Shown piece after piece: positions 1 to 6,258 of a DNA stretch of 6,804 nt. The stretch is from NCBI GenBank assembly GCA_030669445.1, contig DAOVDP010000064.1, positions 1 through 6,804 on the forward strand. The letters run 5' to 3'. Every line of letters begins with the position of its first letter. The first letter of the stretch is position 1. Source of the stretch: Candidatus Latescibacterota bacterium (GTDB lineage: Bacteria; Latescibacterota; MVCY01). The notes beneath the pieces were generated by a model. That model did not search any database, was not told the DNA's origin, and worked only from the letters and a program-made list of their open reading frames with translations. Both the position numbers and the translations under genes were made by a program.

Positions 1-1473
1 TGGTCACCAGAAGCGGTCTATATGCTCCTGCTGGGGGAACACGGCAAGTCCAGGGCAAACGGTATTAGTCACGAACATCCGGATGCGACGAGTTTCATAA
101 TATATGCCTACGTCCAGATGCTGACTTTGGACAGTGGATACATTAAATGGGAACAACATAGCTTGGTAAACAAGGCTAAGAACCACAACCTTGTCTTGGT
201 TGATGGCGAAGGTCCACCGGTGGTTGAAATATTCGGCGTCACCCTTGCTGCGGGTGTGGATGCTTACCTCAAAGACTATTATGACACAGAGTCTCTCGAT
301 TTCTGTGCTGATAGTACCGTTTACTGGGGTGTGGAGTTTATCAGAAATGTATGGTTTGTGGATGACAGGTATTTTATTATTGCTGATAGGATCTACTCAA
401 ACAGCGGAAGCCGCACGTACACCTGGCTGCTTCACGGCAATGGGGGCGGATCAAGCGGGGGACAGTTCAGCCTGACACCCACTGGTGGGATCTGGAGTAA
501 GGGCGATGCAGAACTCCTTGCATATCTCGCTGCTCCCCAAGGTGTTGAGATCTCCGAAGCCACGGACATCCACTCCTTCAGTTACGGCGATACTTTAAGC
601 CACTCGCTGATCAGAGCCCGGAAGACTGCCGTAAACACACGCTACCTGAGCGTCCTGTATCCGAAAAGGGCTTCAGACCCTCTACCGGCGATAAATGCGT
701 TCACCGCGGCAGGAGGAAATGCTGTCAAGATCGAGGATGGAACCACTGTCGCTGTAGCTATGATACAGGACGAACCAGGAGCTTTTACCATCCCTGCCTC
801 CCAGACCGGGATCCCGACGATCGAGTCAGATGCGAGCTTGTTGTTTTCCAAGACCAGTTTGACAAAGCTGAAAACATTTGCAACCCACAAGGGCAAATTC
901 TACAAATACAACAGACAACAGTACTATTATTGTCCTGAGGAGATAGACCTCGCCATTAATATAAACGAGGACAGCCTTAAGTTCACTTGGGAGGGTTACG
1001 TCCACGGCAGCGGTTCCTATACTTTAGACCTATATACTGGAGCCGAGCCAGACACCGTCAGCTATCAGGGCTCACCAGTAGCCTACGGATATGCCGACAG
1101 TGTCGTGTCTTTATCGTTAAGTGGAGGAGGCGCTCTTCGCCTCTTGCTGAAGCCCGTCACCTCTGTTTCAGAAATAGTGCAACAGCAGGCCATAACAGAG
1201 TCTAAGCTGCTCCAGAACTATCCTAACCCTTTCAATCAGGGGACTAAGATCAGGTATCAACTTCCCAGATCCTGCAAAGTGGTCTTAGACGTTTACAATC
1301 TATTGGGTAAAAAGATCGTGACACTTGAAAACGGCTTTAAGAGAGCCGGTCTCCACAGCATCATCTGGGATGGGGAGGATGAAGCGGGACGGGTAGTGGG
1401 AAGTGGAGTGTATGTGCTTCGGATGCAGACAGGGGCGTTTGTCTCCGCAAAGAAGTTGGTGCTGCTCCGGTAA
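1..1473 (+). CDS. Heparinase II/III-like polysaccharide lyase with C-terminal sorting domain (5' partial)
   Basis: The frame is open from base 1 (TGG, W) to the TAA at 1471-1473, giving 490 visible residues. The true start lies left of the window; the in-frame ATG at 22 is internal. Visible residues 22-69 match the heparinase II/III-like core: H24-E-H26-P-D28, then a hydrophobic strand, an LDSG motif (43-46) and AKNHNLVLVDG (59-69). In this family the segment contributes to the active-site face of an alginate/heparin-type lyase, with the usual N-terminal alpha/alpha toroid expected upstream. A beta-rich middle follows. Residues 404-490 form a FlgD-like / type IX secretion sorting tail: QNYPNPFN at 405-412, VYNLLGKK, a WDG turn, SGVYVLR and the end KKLVLLR. 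The protein is therefore inferred to be exported and possibly surface-anchored, acting on an acidic or sulfated polysaccharide. The substrate cannot be told from this part. Lyase fold confidence is good; activity is unproven. Confidence 0.85.
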   Translation, partial: WSPEAVYMLLLGEHGKSRANGISHEHPDATSFIIYAYVQMLTLDSGYIKWEQHSLVNKAKNHNLVLVDGEGPPVVEIFGVTLAAGVDAYLKDYYDTESLDFCADSTVYWGVEFIRNVWFVDDRYFIIADRIYSNSGSRTYTWLLHGNGGGSSGGQFSLTPTGGIWSKGDAELLAYLAAPQGVEISEATDIHSFSYGDTLSHSLIRARKTAVNTRYLSVLYPKRASDPLPAINAFTAAGGNAVKIEDGTTVAVAMIQDEPGAFTIPASQTGIPTIESDASLLFSKTSLTKLKTFATHKGKFYKYNRQQYYYCPEEIDLAININEDSLKFTWEGYVHGSGSYTLDLYTGAEPDTVSYQGSPVAYGYADSVVSLSLSGGGALRLLLKPVTSVSEIVQQQAITESKLLQNYPNPFNQGTKIRYQLPRSCKVVLDVYNLLGKKIVTLENGFKRAGLHSIIWDGEDEAGRVVGSGVYVLRMQTGAFVSAKKLVLLR

Positions 1474-1479
1474 GACGTA

Positions 1480-1553
1480 ATCAAGCTGCAGAGCATGGGG
1501 ATATTGACCGATAATAACATACCTGGATTCTCCACCACCGTATTGTCCTGAGG
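1480..1553 (+). repeat. Degenerate intergenic repeat, long copy
   Basis: This stretch begins with ATCAAGCTGCAGAG (1480-1493) and ends with GATTC (1526-1530), 16 bases, then CCTGAGG (1547-1553). The same words in the same order and strand recur at 3654-3692, where the copy lacks about 35 internal bases. The rest of the 216-base spacer between the lyase and rSAM genes (1474-1689) shows no convincing gene, RNA or strong terminator. The match is short and partly diverged, so common origin is an inference. Confidence 0.35.
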
Positions 1554-1689
1554 TTATGGTTAAAGCGCAGCAACAGTCTATAGTTACAGTGGATTCTGCA
1601 GCAAGTGCGCCGGCTCCTACAGCGAAAAGAGCTGCTGAGTAGCCTATTGGCACTGTGGTCTCGCAAGTTAAAAATAAGGGATCTGTTCT

Positions 1690-2871
1690 ATGGTCCAGAT
1701 GGTGAAAAAAGCTGCCCCAGATAAAAGGCTAGAAACTTTAGGGAAGCTGGCCCAGTTTGATGTCACGGGAATGCCTCTACTTTTTGCCTCTGGAAGACGT
1801 TCCTTGCGGTTCCACTTCATCTACCCGGCAGTGGGAGAAAAAGGAGGCTGCATTAACCTGTTTAAGGTTCTCCAGAGCAACCTCTGCGAACATAACTGTT
1901 TCTACTGTGTTAACCGGAAGGCAAGGAATTGCCCGCGGGTGGAGTTCAGTCCTGAAGAGCTTTCAGGGCTTTTTCTCCGTTACTGGAGAAAAAGATGGGT
2001 GAAAGGGTTATTTCTCTCCTCGGCAATACACCCCACCCCTGACCAGGCCCAGGAGAAGATGCTCAGGACCATTTTGCTTCTTCGCCGTCGCTATGGTTAC
2101 CGGGGTTACATCCACTGTAAGATACTGCCCGGCACTGATGAGGTCTTTATCGAAAAGATGGGACCATTAGTGGACAGACTCTCTATAAATTTGGAGGCAC
2201 CTGCTCAGAAGCATCTGGACCGCCTCAGTCCCGACAAACAATTCCAGCCTCAACTTTTGGAACGACTCAAGAAGATTTCTGCCTACAACTCTGTTCACCC
2301 CTTACGGGCCGGGGTCACCACGCAGTTGGTGGTGGGTGCCAGTGGCGAGAGCGACCGGGAGATACTCTCTCTTTCCCAAAACCTCTACCGGGGGCACGAT
2401 CTGCGCCGGGTTTACTACAGCGGATTTATCCCTGTGGGAGACACCCCATTACAGCAGCTTCCCCCCTGCCCTTCCCTCAGGGAGGCACGCCTTTATCAGG
2501 CAGATTTTCTTCTGCGCCGCTACGGCTTTAAGACCGAAGAGTTAGTATTTGAAGAGAAGAACAACCTCCTGTTAGACAAAGACCCTAAGCTTGCCTGGGC
2601 CCTGACCCACCCGGAGAGATTCCCGACAGAACTGAACACTGCCTCCTTTGAACAGCTCATCCGAGTGCCTGGTATCGGCAGAATCTCAGCCAAAAGGATA
2701 ATAGAGACGCGCAGGCACACAAAATTCAGAGACCTGGAGCAACTGAGGAAACTGAGGGCGGTGGCAAATCGGGCACAGGGGTTTGTCACCTTAGCCGGCA
2801 AGTTATATCCTCCCCAGAAGTCACGCTCCGAGAAGATAAGCAACCAGCTCTTTCTCTGGGAGGAGATATGA
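1690..2871 (+). CDS. Putative DNA modification/repair radical SAM protein with helix-hairpin-helix end
   Basis: The protein is 393 residues, close to the roughly 400 usual for the family of putative DNA modification/repair radical SAM proteins (TIGR03916 type). C66-E-H-N-C70-F-Y-C73 is the CxxxCxxC motif that ligates the [4Fe-4S] cluster used to cleave S-adenosylmethionine; V-N-R follows as in that family. The middle holds the partial TIM barrel (KILPGTDE, LSINLEAP, TQLVVGASGESDREIL, VYYSGFIPV). Residues about 312-345 form a helix-hairpin-helix: ELNTASFEQLIRVPGIGR with the hairpin PGIG at 327-330, then SAKRIIETRR, which suggests DNA binding. Substrate and reaction are unknown; family members usually sit beside a uracil-DNA-glycosylase-linked partner, and none is visible here. 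The start ATG at 1690 has AAGGGA at 1676-1681; an in-frame ATG at 1699 is possible. The stop overlaps the TatD start, implying translational coupling. Family call is strong, function is inference. Confidence 0.9.
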   Translation: MVQMVKKAAPDKRLETLGKLAQFDVTGMPLLFASGRRSLRFHFIYPAVGEKGGCINLFKVLQSNLCEHNCFYCVNRKARNCPRVEFSPEELSGLFLRYWRKRWVKGLFLSSAIHPTPDQAQEKMLRTILLLRRRYGYRGYIHCKILPGTDEVFIEKMGPLVDRLSINLEAPAQKHLDRLSPDKQFQPQLLERLKKISAYNSVHPLRAGVTTQLVVGASGESDREILSLSQNLYRGHDLRRVYYSGFIPVGDTPLQQLPPCPSLREARLYQADFLLRRYGFKTEELVFEEKNNLLLDKDPKLAWALTHPERFPTELNTASFEQLIRVPGIGRISAKRIIETRRHTKFRDLEQLRKLRAVANRAQGFVTLAGKLYPPQKSRSEKISNQLFLWEEI

Positions 2872-3638
2872 TCTTCGACTCACACGCACACCTCACCGAC
2901 CCTCAGTTTAAAAAAGACAGGGCACAGGTAATTGAAAACGCCCTAACTCATGGGGTGAGTCAAATCCTCACCGTCTGTTCTTTTTTCACAGAGCGAGAGA
3001 CAGAAGACTTTGCCACGTTGCTTGAGCACCACGACTTTATCTTTGGCAGCGCTGGCATCCACCCTCACGACGCAAAGCAGTGGGACAAGCTGTGGCCGAG
3101 ATTGGAAAAGACTCTGCAAATGGAAAAGATAGTAGCCCTGGGTGAGATAGGCTTAGATTATCACTACAATAATTCGCCTCGAGAGACGCAAAAAGAGGTC
3201 TTCCGACAGCAGCTGAAGTTGGCTAATACTCGGGAATTGCCCGTTGTTATCCACAGCCGGGAGGCGATGGAGGAGACCTTGGACATCCTCCACTCAGAGG
3301 GTATCAACTCCGGCGTAATCCACTGTTTCAGCGGCTCAGAGGATGAGATGAAGGTGTGTCTGAACCTCGGGTTACACATCTCCGTGGCCGGGCCAGTCAC
3401 TTTCACTAAAGCTTCCACACTCCAACGGATAGCCCAAACAGTGCCCTTAGACAAACTCCTGGTAGAGACCGACTGTCCCTATCTTGCCCCTCAACCGGTA
3501 AGGGGAAAAAGGAATGAGCCGGCATTTGTGAGGTATGTGGTGGAAAAGATCGGACAGCTCCGCGGGATGGCTCCCGAACAGGTGGCCGAAATCACCACTC
3601 AGAACGCGCGAAGACTGTTCGGAATAACCGGAAGTTGA
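2868..3638 (+). CDS. tatD: TatD family metal-dependent deoxyribonuclease
   Basis: The 256-residue protein is full length for the TatD/YcfH/YjjV group of cytoplasmic amidohydrolase-fold nucleases. All expected metal ligands are visible: H6-A-H8 in FDSHAHLTD, E93 in ALGEIGLDY, H129 in IHSREA, H152 in HCFSGS and D202 in ETDCPYLAP. The substrate loop PQPVRGKRNEP follows. Known members degrade DNA from the 3' end and act in repair or DNA turnover. The ATG at 2868 shares bases with the TGA of the radical SAM gene (ATGA), and GGGAGGAG at 2858-2865 lies just before it, so both are probably translated from one mRNA. Bacterial genomes often hold several TatD paralogs and the exact one cannot be assigned, so the symbol is at family level only. 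Confidence 0.93.
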   Translation: MIFDSHAHLTDPQFKKDRAQVIENALTHGVSQILTVCSFFTERETEDFATLLEHHDFIFGSAGIHPHDAKQWDKLWPRLEKTLQMEKIVALGEIGLDYHYNNSPRETQKEVFRQQLKLANTRELPVVIHSREAMEETLDILHSEGINSGVIHCFSGSEDEMKVCLNLGLHISVAGPVTFTKASTLQRIAQTVPLDKLLVETDCPYLAPQPVRGKRNEPAFVRYVVEKIGQLRGMAPEQVAEITTQNARRLFGITGS

Positions 3639-3653
3639 TCTTGGGCGGTAGTC

Positions 3654-3692
3654 ATCAAGCTGAGAGATTCCTCCCGCCAGAGTAACCTGAGG
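3654..3692 (+). repeat. Degenerate intergenic repeat, short copy
   Basis: ATCAAGCTG (3654-3662) plus AGAG, then GATTC (3666-3670), 15 bases, then CCTGAGG (3686-3692) repeat the words and order of 1480-1553 on the same strand. The GATTC to CCTGAGG spacing is 15 bases here and 16 there. The last word also acts as the Shine-Dalgarno for the ATG at 3698. Homology of the two copies is inferred from a hand comparison. Confidence 0.35.
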
Positions 3693-3697
3693 AAAAA

Positions 3698-3992
3698 ATG
3701 GAGATAAGAGAATTTCAGGATCTGATGCGCCAAATCTATTACCAGCGCGACCAGCAGAGAGGGCTGGCAGGCACATTTGTCTGGTTCGCCGAGGAAGTAG
3801 GTGAGCTGGCAAAATCAATCCGGGAAGGAAACAGGGAGAATCATGGCGAAGAGGTCTCCGATGTCCTGGCTTGCAAGTCTGGCTAATCTGTTGGGAGTAG
3901 ATTTAGAACAGGCAGTGGGAAAATATAAGAAGGGATGCCCCCGCTGCGGGAAGATTCCCTGCCAGTGTAGAGAGAAACCTTTTGCAGAGTAG
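3698..3992 (+). pseudogene. MazG-type nucleotide pyrophosphohydrolase, frameshifted
   Basis: The first part (3698-3886, 62 codons) starts at an ATG with TGAGG at 3688-3692. It carries the MazG metal site E33-V-G-E36 and E52-V-S-D55 (ExxE...ExxD), followed by VLA. It then hits a premature TAA at 3884. The next forward frame continues the family sequence without loss: WLASLANLLGVDLEQAVGKY, then CPRCGKIPCQC, a C-terminal zinc-knuckle-like end seen in this MazG-like group, stopping at 3990-3992. Joining DVLA to WLASLANL needs five extra bases: GGCTT at 3868-3872 appears once where two tandem copies would restore the frame. Family members hydrolyse (d)NTPs to NMP and PPi, cleaning the nucleotide pool. 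It follows the rSAM and TatD genes after a 59-base gap. It could be a true pseudogene or an assembly error. All four catalytic acids lie before the break, but the truncated product loses the last helices. Confidence 0.85.
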
Positions 3993-4017
3993 AGACGACC
4001 CGGCGGGTCGTCTCTAC
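3989..4017. repeat. Perfect palindrome (13-bp arms, 3-base loop), possible mobile repeat or terminator stem
   Basis: The arm GTAGAGACGACCC (3989-4001) is followed by the loop GGC (4002-4004) and the exact reverse complement GGGTCGTCTCTAC (4005-4017). The TAG stop of the broken MazG gene (3990-3992) lies inside the left arm. Only a weak mixed pyrimidine stretch follows (4021-4031), with no clean T run, so a rho-independent terminator is possible but not typical. Palindromes bounded by GTAGAGACG/CGTCTCTAC are, from general knowledge, dispersed intergenic repeats in several phyla. Confidence 0.8.
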
Positions 4018-4080
4018 GATATTATCTTCTTCGCGATTCAACAGCCCCATTTTTCGACAGAATTTCATTGATCGCTAGTC

Positions 4081-4143
4081 ATTGGTAACACTTGGGTGAT
4101 GCTGACTCCAACTAACCAATCACCAATTAACCGCTCACCAACT
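4081..4143. repeat. Heptamer-like ACC repeat block with inverted partner
   Basis: ACC recurs at 4115, 4122, 4130 and 4137, a 7-8-7 spacing within ACCAATC / ACCAATTA / ACCGCTC / ACCAACT units. The ATTGGT at 4081-4086 and TTGGGTGAT at 4092-4100 are near reverse complements of ACCAAT (4115-4120) and ATCACCAAT (4119-4127), so the region can fold back. It resembles the short tandemly repeated heptamers known from cyanobacterial spacers, but only four imperfect units are present. The rest of the spacer 3993-4243 holds the palindrome and the candidate promoter listed separately. Confidence 0.4.
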
Positions 4144-4165
4144 CTTCCCTTACCGCTTTTTCTAC

Positions 4166-4194
4166 TTGCAAAAAGGCAAGCAACATAGTATGTT
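4166..4194 (+). promoter_or_regulatory. Candidate sigma-70-like promoter for the 666-residue exported protein
   Basis: TTGCAA at 4166-4171 (4 of 6 to TTGACA) and TATGTT at 4189-4194 (4 of 6 to TATAAT) are separated by 17 bases. They would start a transcript near 4201 with a leader of roughly 40 bases before the ATG at 4244. CTTGC/GCAAG (4165-4169, 4176-4180) overlaps the -35. Promoter consensus in the host phylum is unknown to me, so this is tentative. Confidence 0.35.
4182..4194. promoter_or_regulatory. Operator-like 13-base palindrome over the candidate -10
   Basis: AACATA (4182-4187), G, TATGTT (4189-4194) is a perfect inverted repeat with a one-base centre. Its right arm is the proposed -10 hexamer, so a bound repressor would block the promoter. 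No regulator gene is visible in the window; function is inference. Confidence 0.25.
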
Positions 4195-4230
4195 ATTCCT
4201 AAACAGAGAAAAAACCTTATCTGTACATAC

Positions 4231-4237
4231 GAGGAGG
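4231..4237 (+). promoter_or_regulatory. Shine-Dalgarno that fixes the start at 4244
   Basis: GAGGAGG lies 6 bases before ATG 4244. That ATG is followed directly by a textbook signal peptide. The in-frame TTG at 4166 and ATG at 4190 would put a charged stretch before the signal and lack such a site, so 4244 is the preferred start. Confidence 0.85.
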
Positions 4238-4243
4238 GTCAAA

Positions 4244-6244
4244 ATGAAAACATTTGGCAAGACTCTAATCGTCGCTGCACTTGCTGTGTTGATCTCTTCA
4301 CTTTCTGCAAGTGTTAATGCTCAGGTGGTGGTCACAATTCAGCAACCTCCACCAGGACAGTTGAATGTGGAGGACTTGTGGAACCTTGACCTCACAAATA
4401 ATACCCAAGAGACCTTTACAGTCCATCTTCGTGGAACGGCAACCGAAGAGAGAGATGGGCTGATTTTCGACGGTAGTTCCAACACGTTTTCTCTGCCACC
4501 GGGTTTTAGGCGGGTGAATCCCACAGATATAACGATAGATCTTAGGTACTCCAACAGAAAGTATGAAGATATTGTACTGCGGACGGGGAGCGTCTCTGAG
4601 GGAGACTACACCGTATGCATCTATGTGATTAATGTGGAGAATGGTGAGGAACTCGGGCGGGGCTGTATTCAGCAGCAGGTTGCACACCCCTCTCCCCCAC
4701 AACTTATTTCGCCAAAGGATGGGGCAACGGTAGAGGATGAGTTTCCCGTTTTTTCCTGGATGCCGCCAATGCCTTTGCTGACAGATCAAATAGTCTCCTA
4801 TAACCTGAAAATTGTGGAAATTCTCTCTGGCCAGACACCGATAGATGCAATGCAGTCCAGTCCTTCCTGGTTTGAGGAAGAGGGGATCCTCCAGACTTCT
4901 TTTAGGTATCCAATTAGTGCCAGAGTCTTTGAGCCCGGCAAGGAATACGCTTGGCAGGTACAGACGTTGGACAGTGATGGAACCCCTATTGGTGAGAACG
5001 AAGGGAAGAGTGAGATCCAATATTTTGGTTCAGTTCATCCAGATGAATTATACAGAAACTATTTAGAAGAATGGACATGGTATTTCAATGACTTGGCAAA
5101 TGAGTTAGAACGACAGATTGAACGATTAGAAAAGTATTTAGGGAGATATACTCAAGAAGAAATAGATTCACTTTTTGCTGATCTGAAGGCAAAAATAGAG
5201 GGCCTGAAAGCTCAACTAAAAGATTTGGAAAAATTTCTGGATTACTTAGAATTCTCAGATGATAGCGATGAAGATAAAATGGCTACTATTGGGGGTTGGT
5301 TCTGGACCAAGAAAATGATGAGAGAATGGGAGGATAGATATAAATTCGAACATCCTGATCCTTCTGATTACGAAGATCGCTTATTGTTTTTCAGGGAGCA
5401 AACTGATGGATTTAATAGGGCCATAGAAGATGTTATAGATCACTATGAGCAATTAGAGCTCGTTCCTTCTGAACCAATACCTAGCCTTCCTGAATCAGAA
5501 AGCACTTCCGCTAACTCAGCAGGAGCTATTCTTTTCATTAAGGATGCACTGAAAATAATAAATAATCAATCTTATGAACCAGGGGATCCAGACTATGTTT
5601 ATCAGTGTAAGGTATCACTTGAAATGGCCCTGGAGACACTTCAATCCGATCCACCAAATATAGAAAAGGCTAAGAAGCTTCTTGAATACGCAATTGCAGA
5701 GGCCTACGCAATAAAGTCATTGAATGAAGATGTTAAAGATAAAATTATTGAAACGGCAAAAAATGCATTAGCAGCACTTTTCTATTCTTCAGGAGAGTCA
5801 ACTGCATCTGATAGCTTGGCTATTTCATTAGATAGGTTGGGATTAAATTCAGCCTTAATGGATATAGTCAATCTTGGGCTAAATTTTGAAGTGGTCTATC
5901 AAGATGAAAATATAGCGATAACTGAAGAAGGAGATATGACTACTATTGAGGGTAAGAATTATACGATAACTTTTGACTTCGATAATGGATGGTTTGACGA
6001 TAAACTACGATGCCATTTTAGACAGGAAGTCGTAACTCATCGTGCAGAATGTCCGTCCGATGAAGAGTTGCAAGATATAAAGGGAGTTTACGAAGAATGT
6101 GTGCGACAGATGTTCAGGGCTTATGCAATTGGAGCATTTGGATTTAGTGATGATGATTTCCAAAATTTTGAGCTGACAATAACTTGTGAAATTCGTGATG
6201 GGAAAGCTATATTGATTGTGGAAGCTAATGCTTTTTTTGATTAA
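4244..6244 (+). CDS. Exported protein: beta-rich (TANFOR/Fn3-like) N-terminal half, helical C-terminal half of unknown function
   Basis: From ATG 4244 the protein has 666 residues. Residues 1-26 are a signal peptide: MKTFGK, a hydrophobic core, and a cut after VNA before QVVV. Residues about 27-147 form a beta module (LTNNTQETFTVHLRG, LPPGFRRV, EGDYTVCIYV with C125 and C141). Residues about 148-262 form an Fn3-like module starting PPQLISPKDGATV, with FSWMPP, GKEYAWQVQT and ENEGKSEIQYFG. The pair resembles N-terminal regions of Bacteroidetes/KSB1 TANFOR-type surface proteins; this is recognised by pattern, not by search. Residues about 268-336 are strongly charged heptad-like helix (ERQIERLEKYL, KAKIEGLKAQLKDLEKFL), likely coiled coil. 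More helices follow (about 425-515). A final mixed domain carries C590, C603, C619 and C648. No sorting tail like that of the lyase is present, so periplasm or outer-membrane attachment is more likely than type IX export. GC falls sharply near codon 262. I do not recognise the C-terminal half. Confidence 0.8.
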   Translation: MKTFGKTLIVAALAVLISSLSASVNAQVVVTIQQPPPGQLNVEDLWNLDLTNNTQETFTVHLRGTATEERDGLIFDGSSNTFSLPPGFRRVNPTDITIDLRYSNRKYEDIVLRTGSVSEGDYTVCIYVINVENGEELGRGCIQQQVAHPSPPQLISPKDGATVEDEFPVFSWMPPMPLLTDQIVSYNLKIVEILSGQTPIDAMQSSPSWFEEEGILQTSFRYPISARVFEPGKEYAWQVQTLDSDGTPIGENEGKSEIQYFGSVHPDELYRNYLEEWTWYFNDLANELERQIERLEKYLGRYTQEEIDSLFADLKAKIEGLKAQLKDLEKFLDYLEFSDDSDEDKMATIGGWFWTKKMMREWEDRYKFEHPDPSDYEDRLLFFREQTDGFNRAIEDVIDHYEQLELVPSEPIPSLPESESTSANSAGAILFIKDALKIINNQSYEPGDPDYVYQCKVSLEMALETLQSDPPNIEKAKKLLEYAIAEAYAIKSLNEDVKDKIIETAKNALAALFYSSGESTASDSLAISLDRLGLNSALMDIVNLGLNFEVVYQDENIAITEEGDMTTIEGKNYTITFDFDNGWFDDKLRCHFRQEVVTHRAECPSDEELQDIKGVYEECVRQMFRAYAIGAFGFSDDDFQNFELTITCEIRDGKAILIVEANAFFD

Positions 6245-6258
6245 ACATTGATCGTTTC

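Noticed and set aside
1556..1642. 28-codon + strand ORF in the first spacer, just after CCTGAGG
   Set aside because: The ribosome-like word is only 2 bases from the ATG, and the Ala/Gln-rich product has no recognisable features, so chance is the simplest reading.
1647..1674. Promoter-like TTGGCA (1647-1652) and TAAAAA (1669-1674) before the rSAM gene
   Set aside because: The implied start would fall at about 1681, on top of the ribosome site at 1676-1681; the -10 match is weak.
3860..3886. Programmed +1 frameshift in the MazG gene
   Set aside because: There is no recognisable shifty codon with a stop or slow codon next to it, and a simple shift would drop conserved residues. Loss of one GGCTT unit fits better.
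4166..4243. Upstream TTG start (4166) for the exported protein, adding 26 residues
   Set aside because: It would place charged residues before the signal peptide. ATG 4244 has GAGGAGG at the right distance and starts the signal peptide directly.
4298..5020. Long open frame on the minus strand (240 codons)
   Set aside because: It lies wholly antisense to the well-supported exported-protein gene, its translation is rich in Trp, Arg and Cys with no recognisable domain, and it has no ribosome site.
4066..6254. CATTGATCG direct repeat at 4066-4074 and 6246-6254 flanking the exported-protein gene, as element ends
   Set aside because: A 9-base match between two points is expected many times by chance in a window of this size, and no other end signals accompany it.
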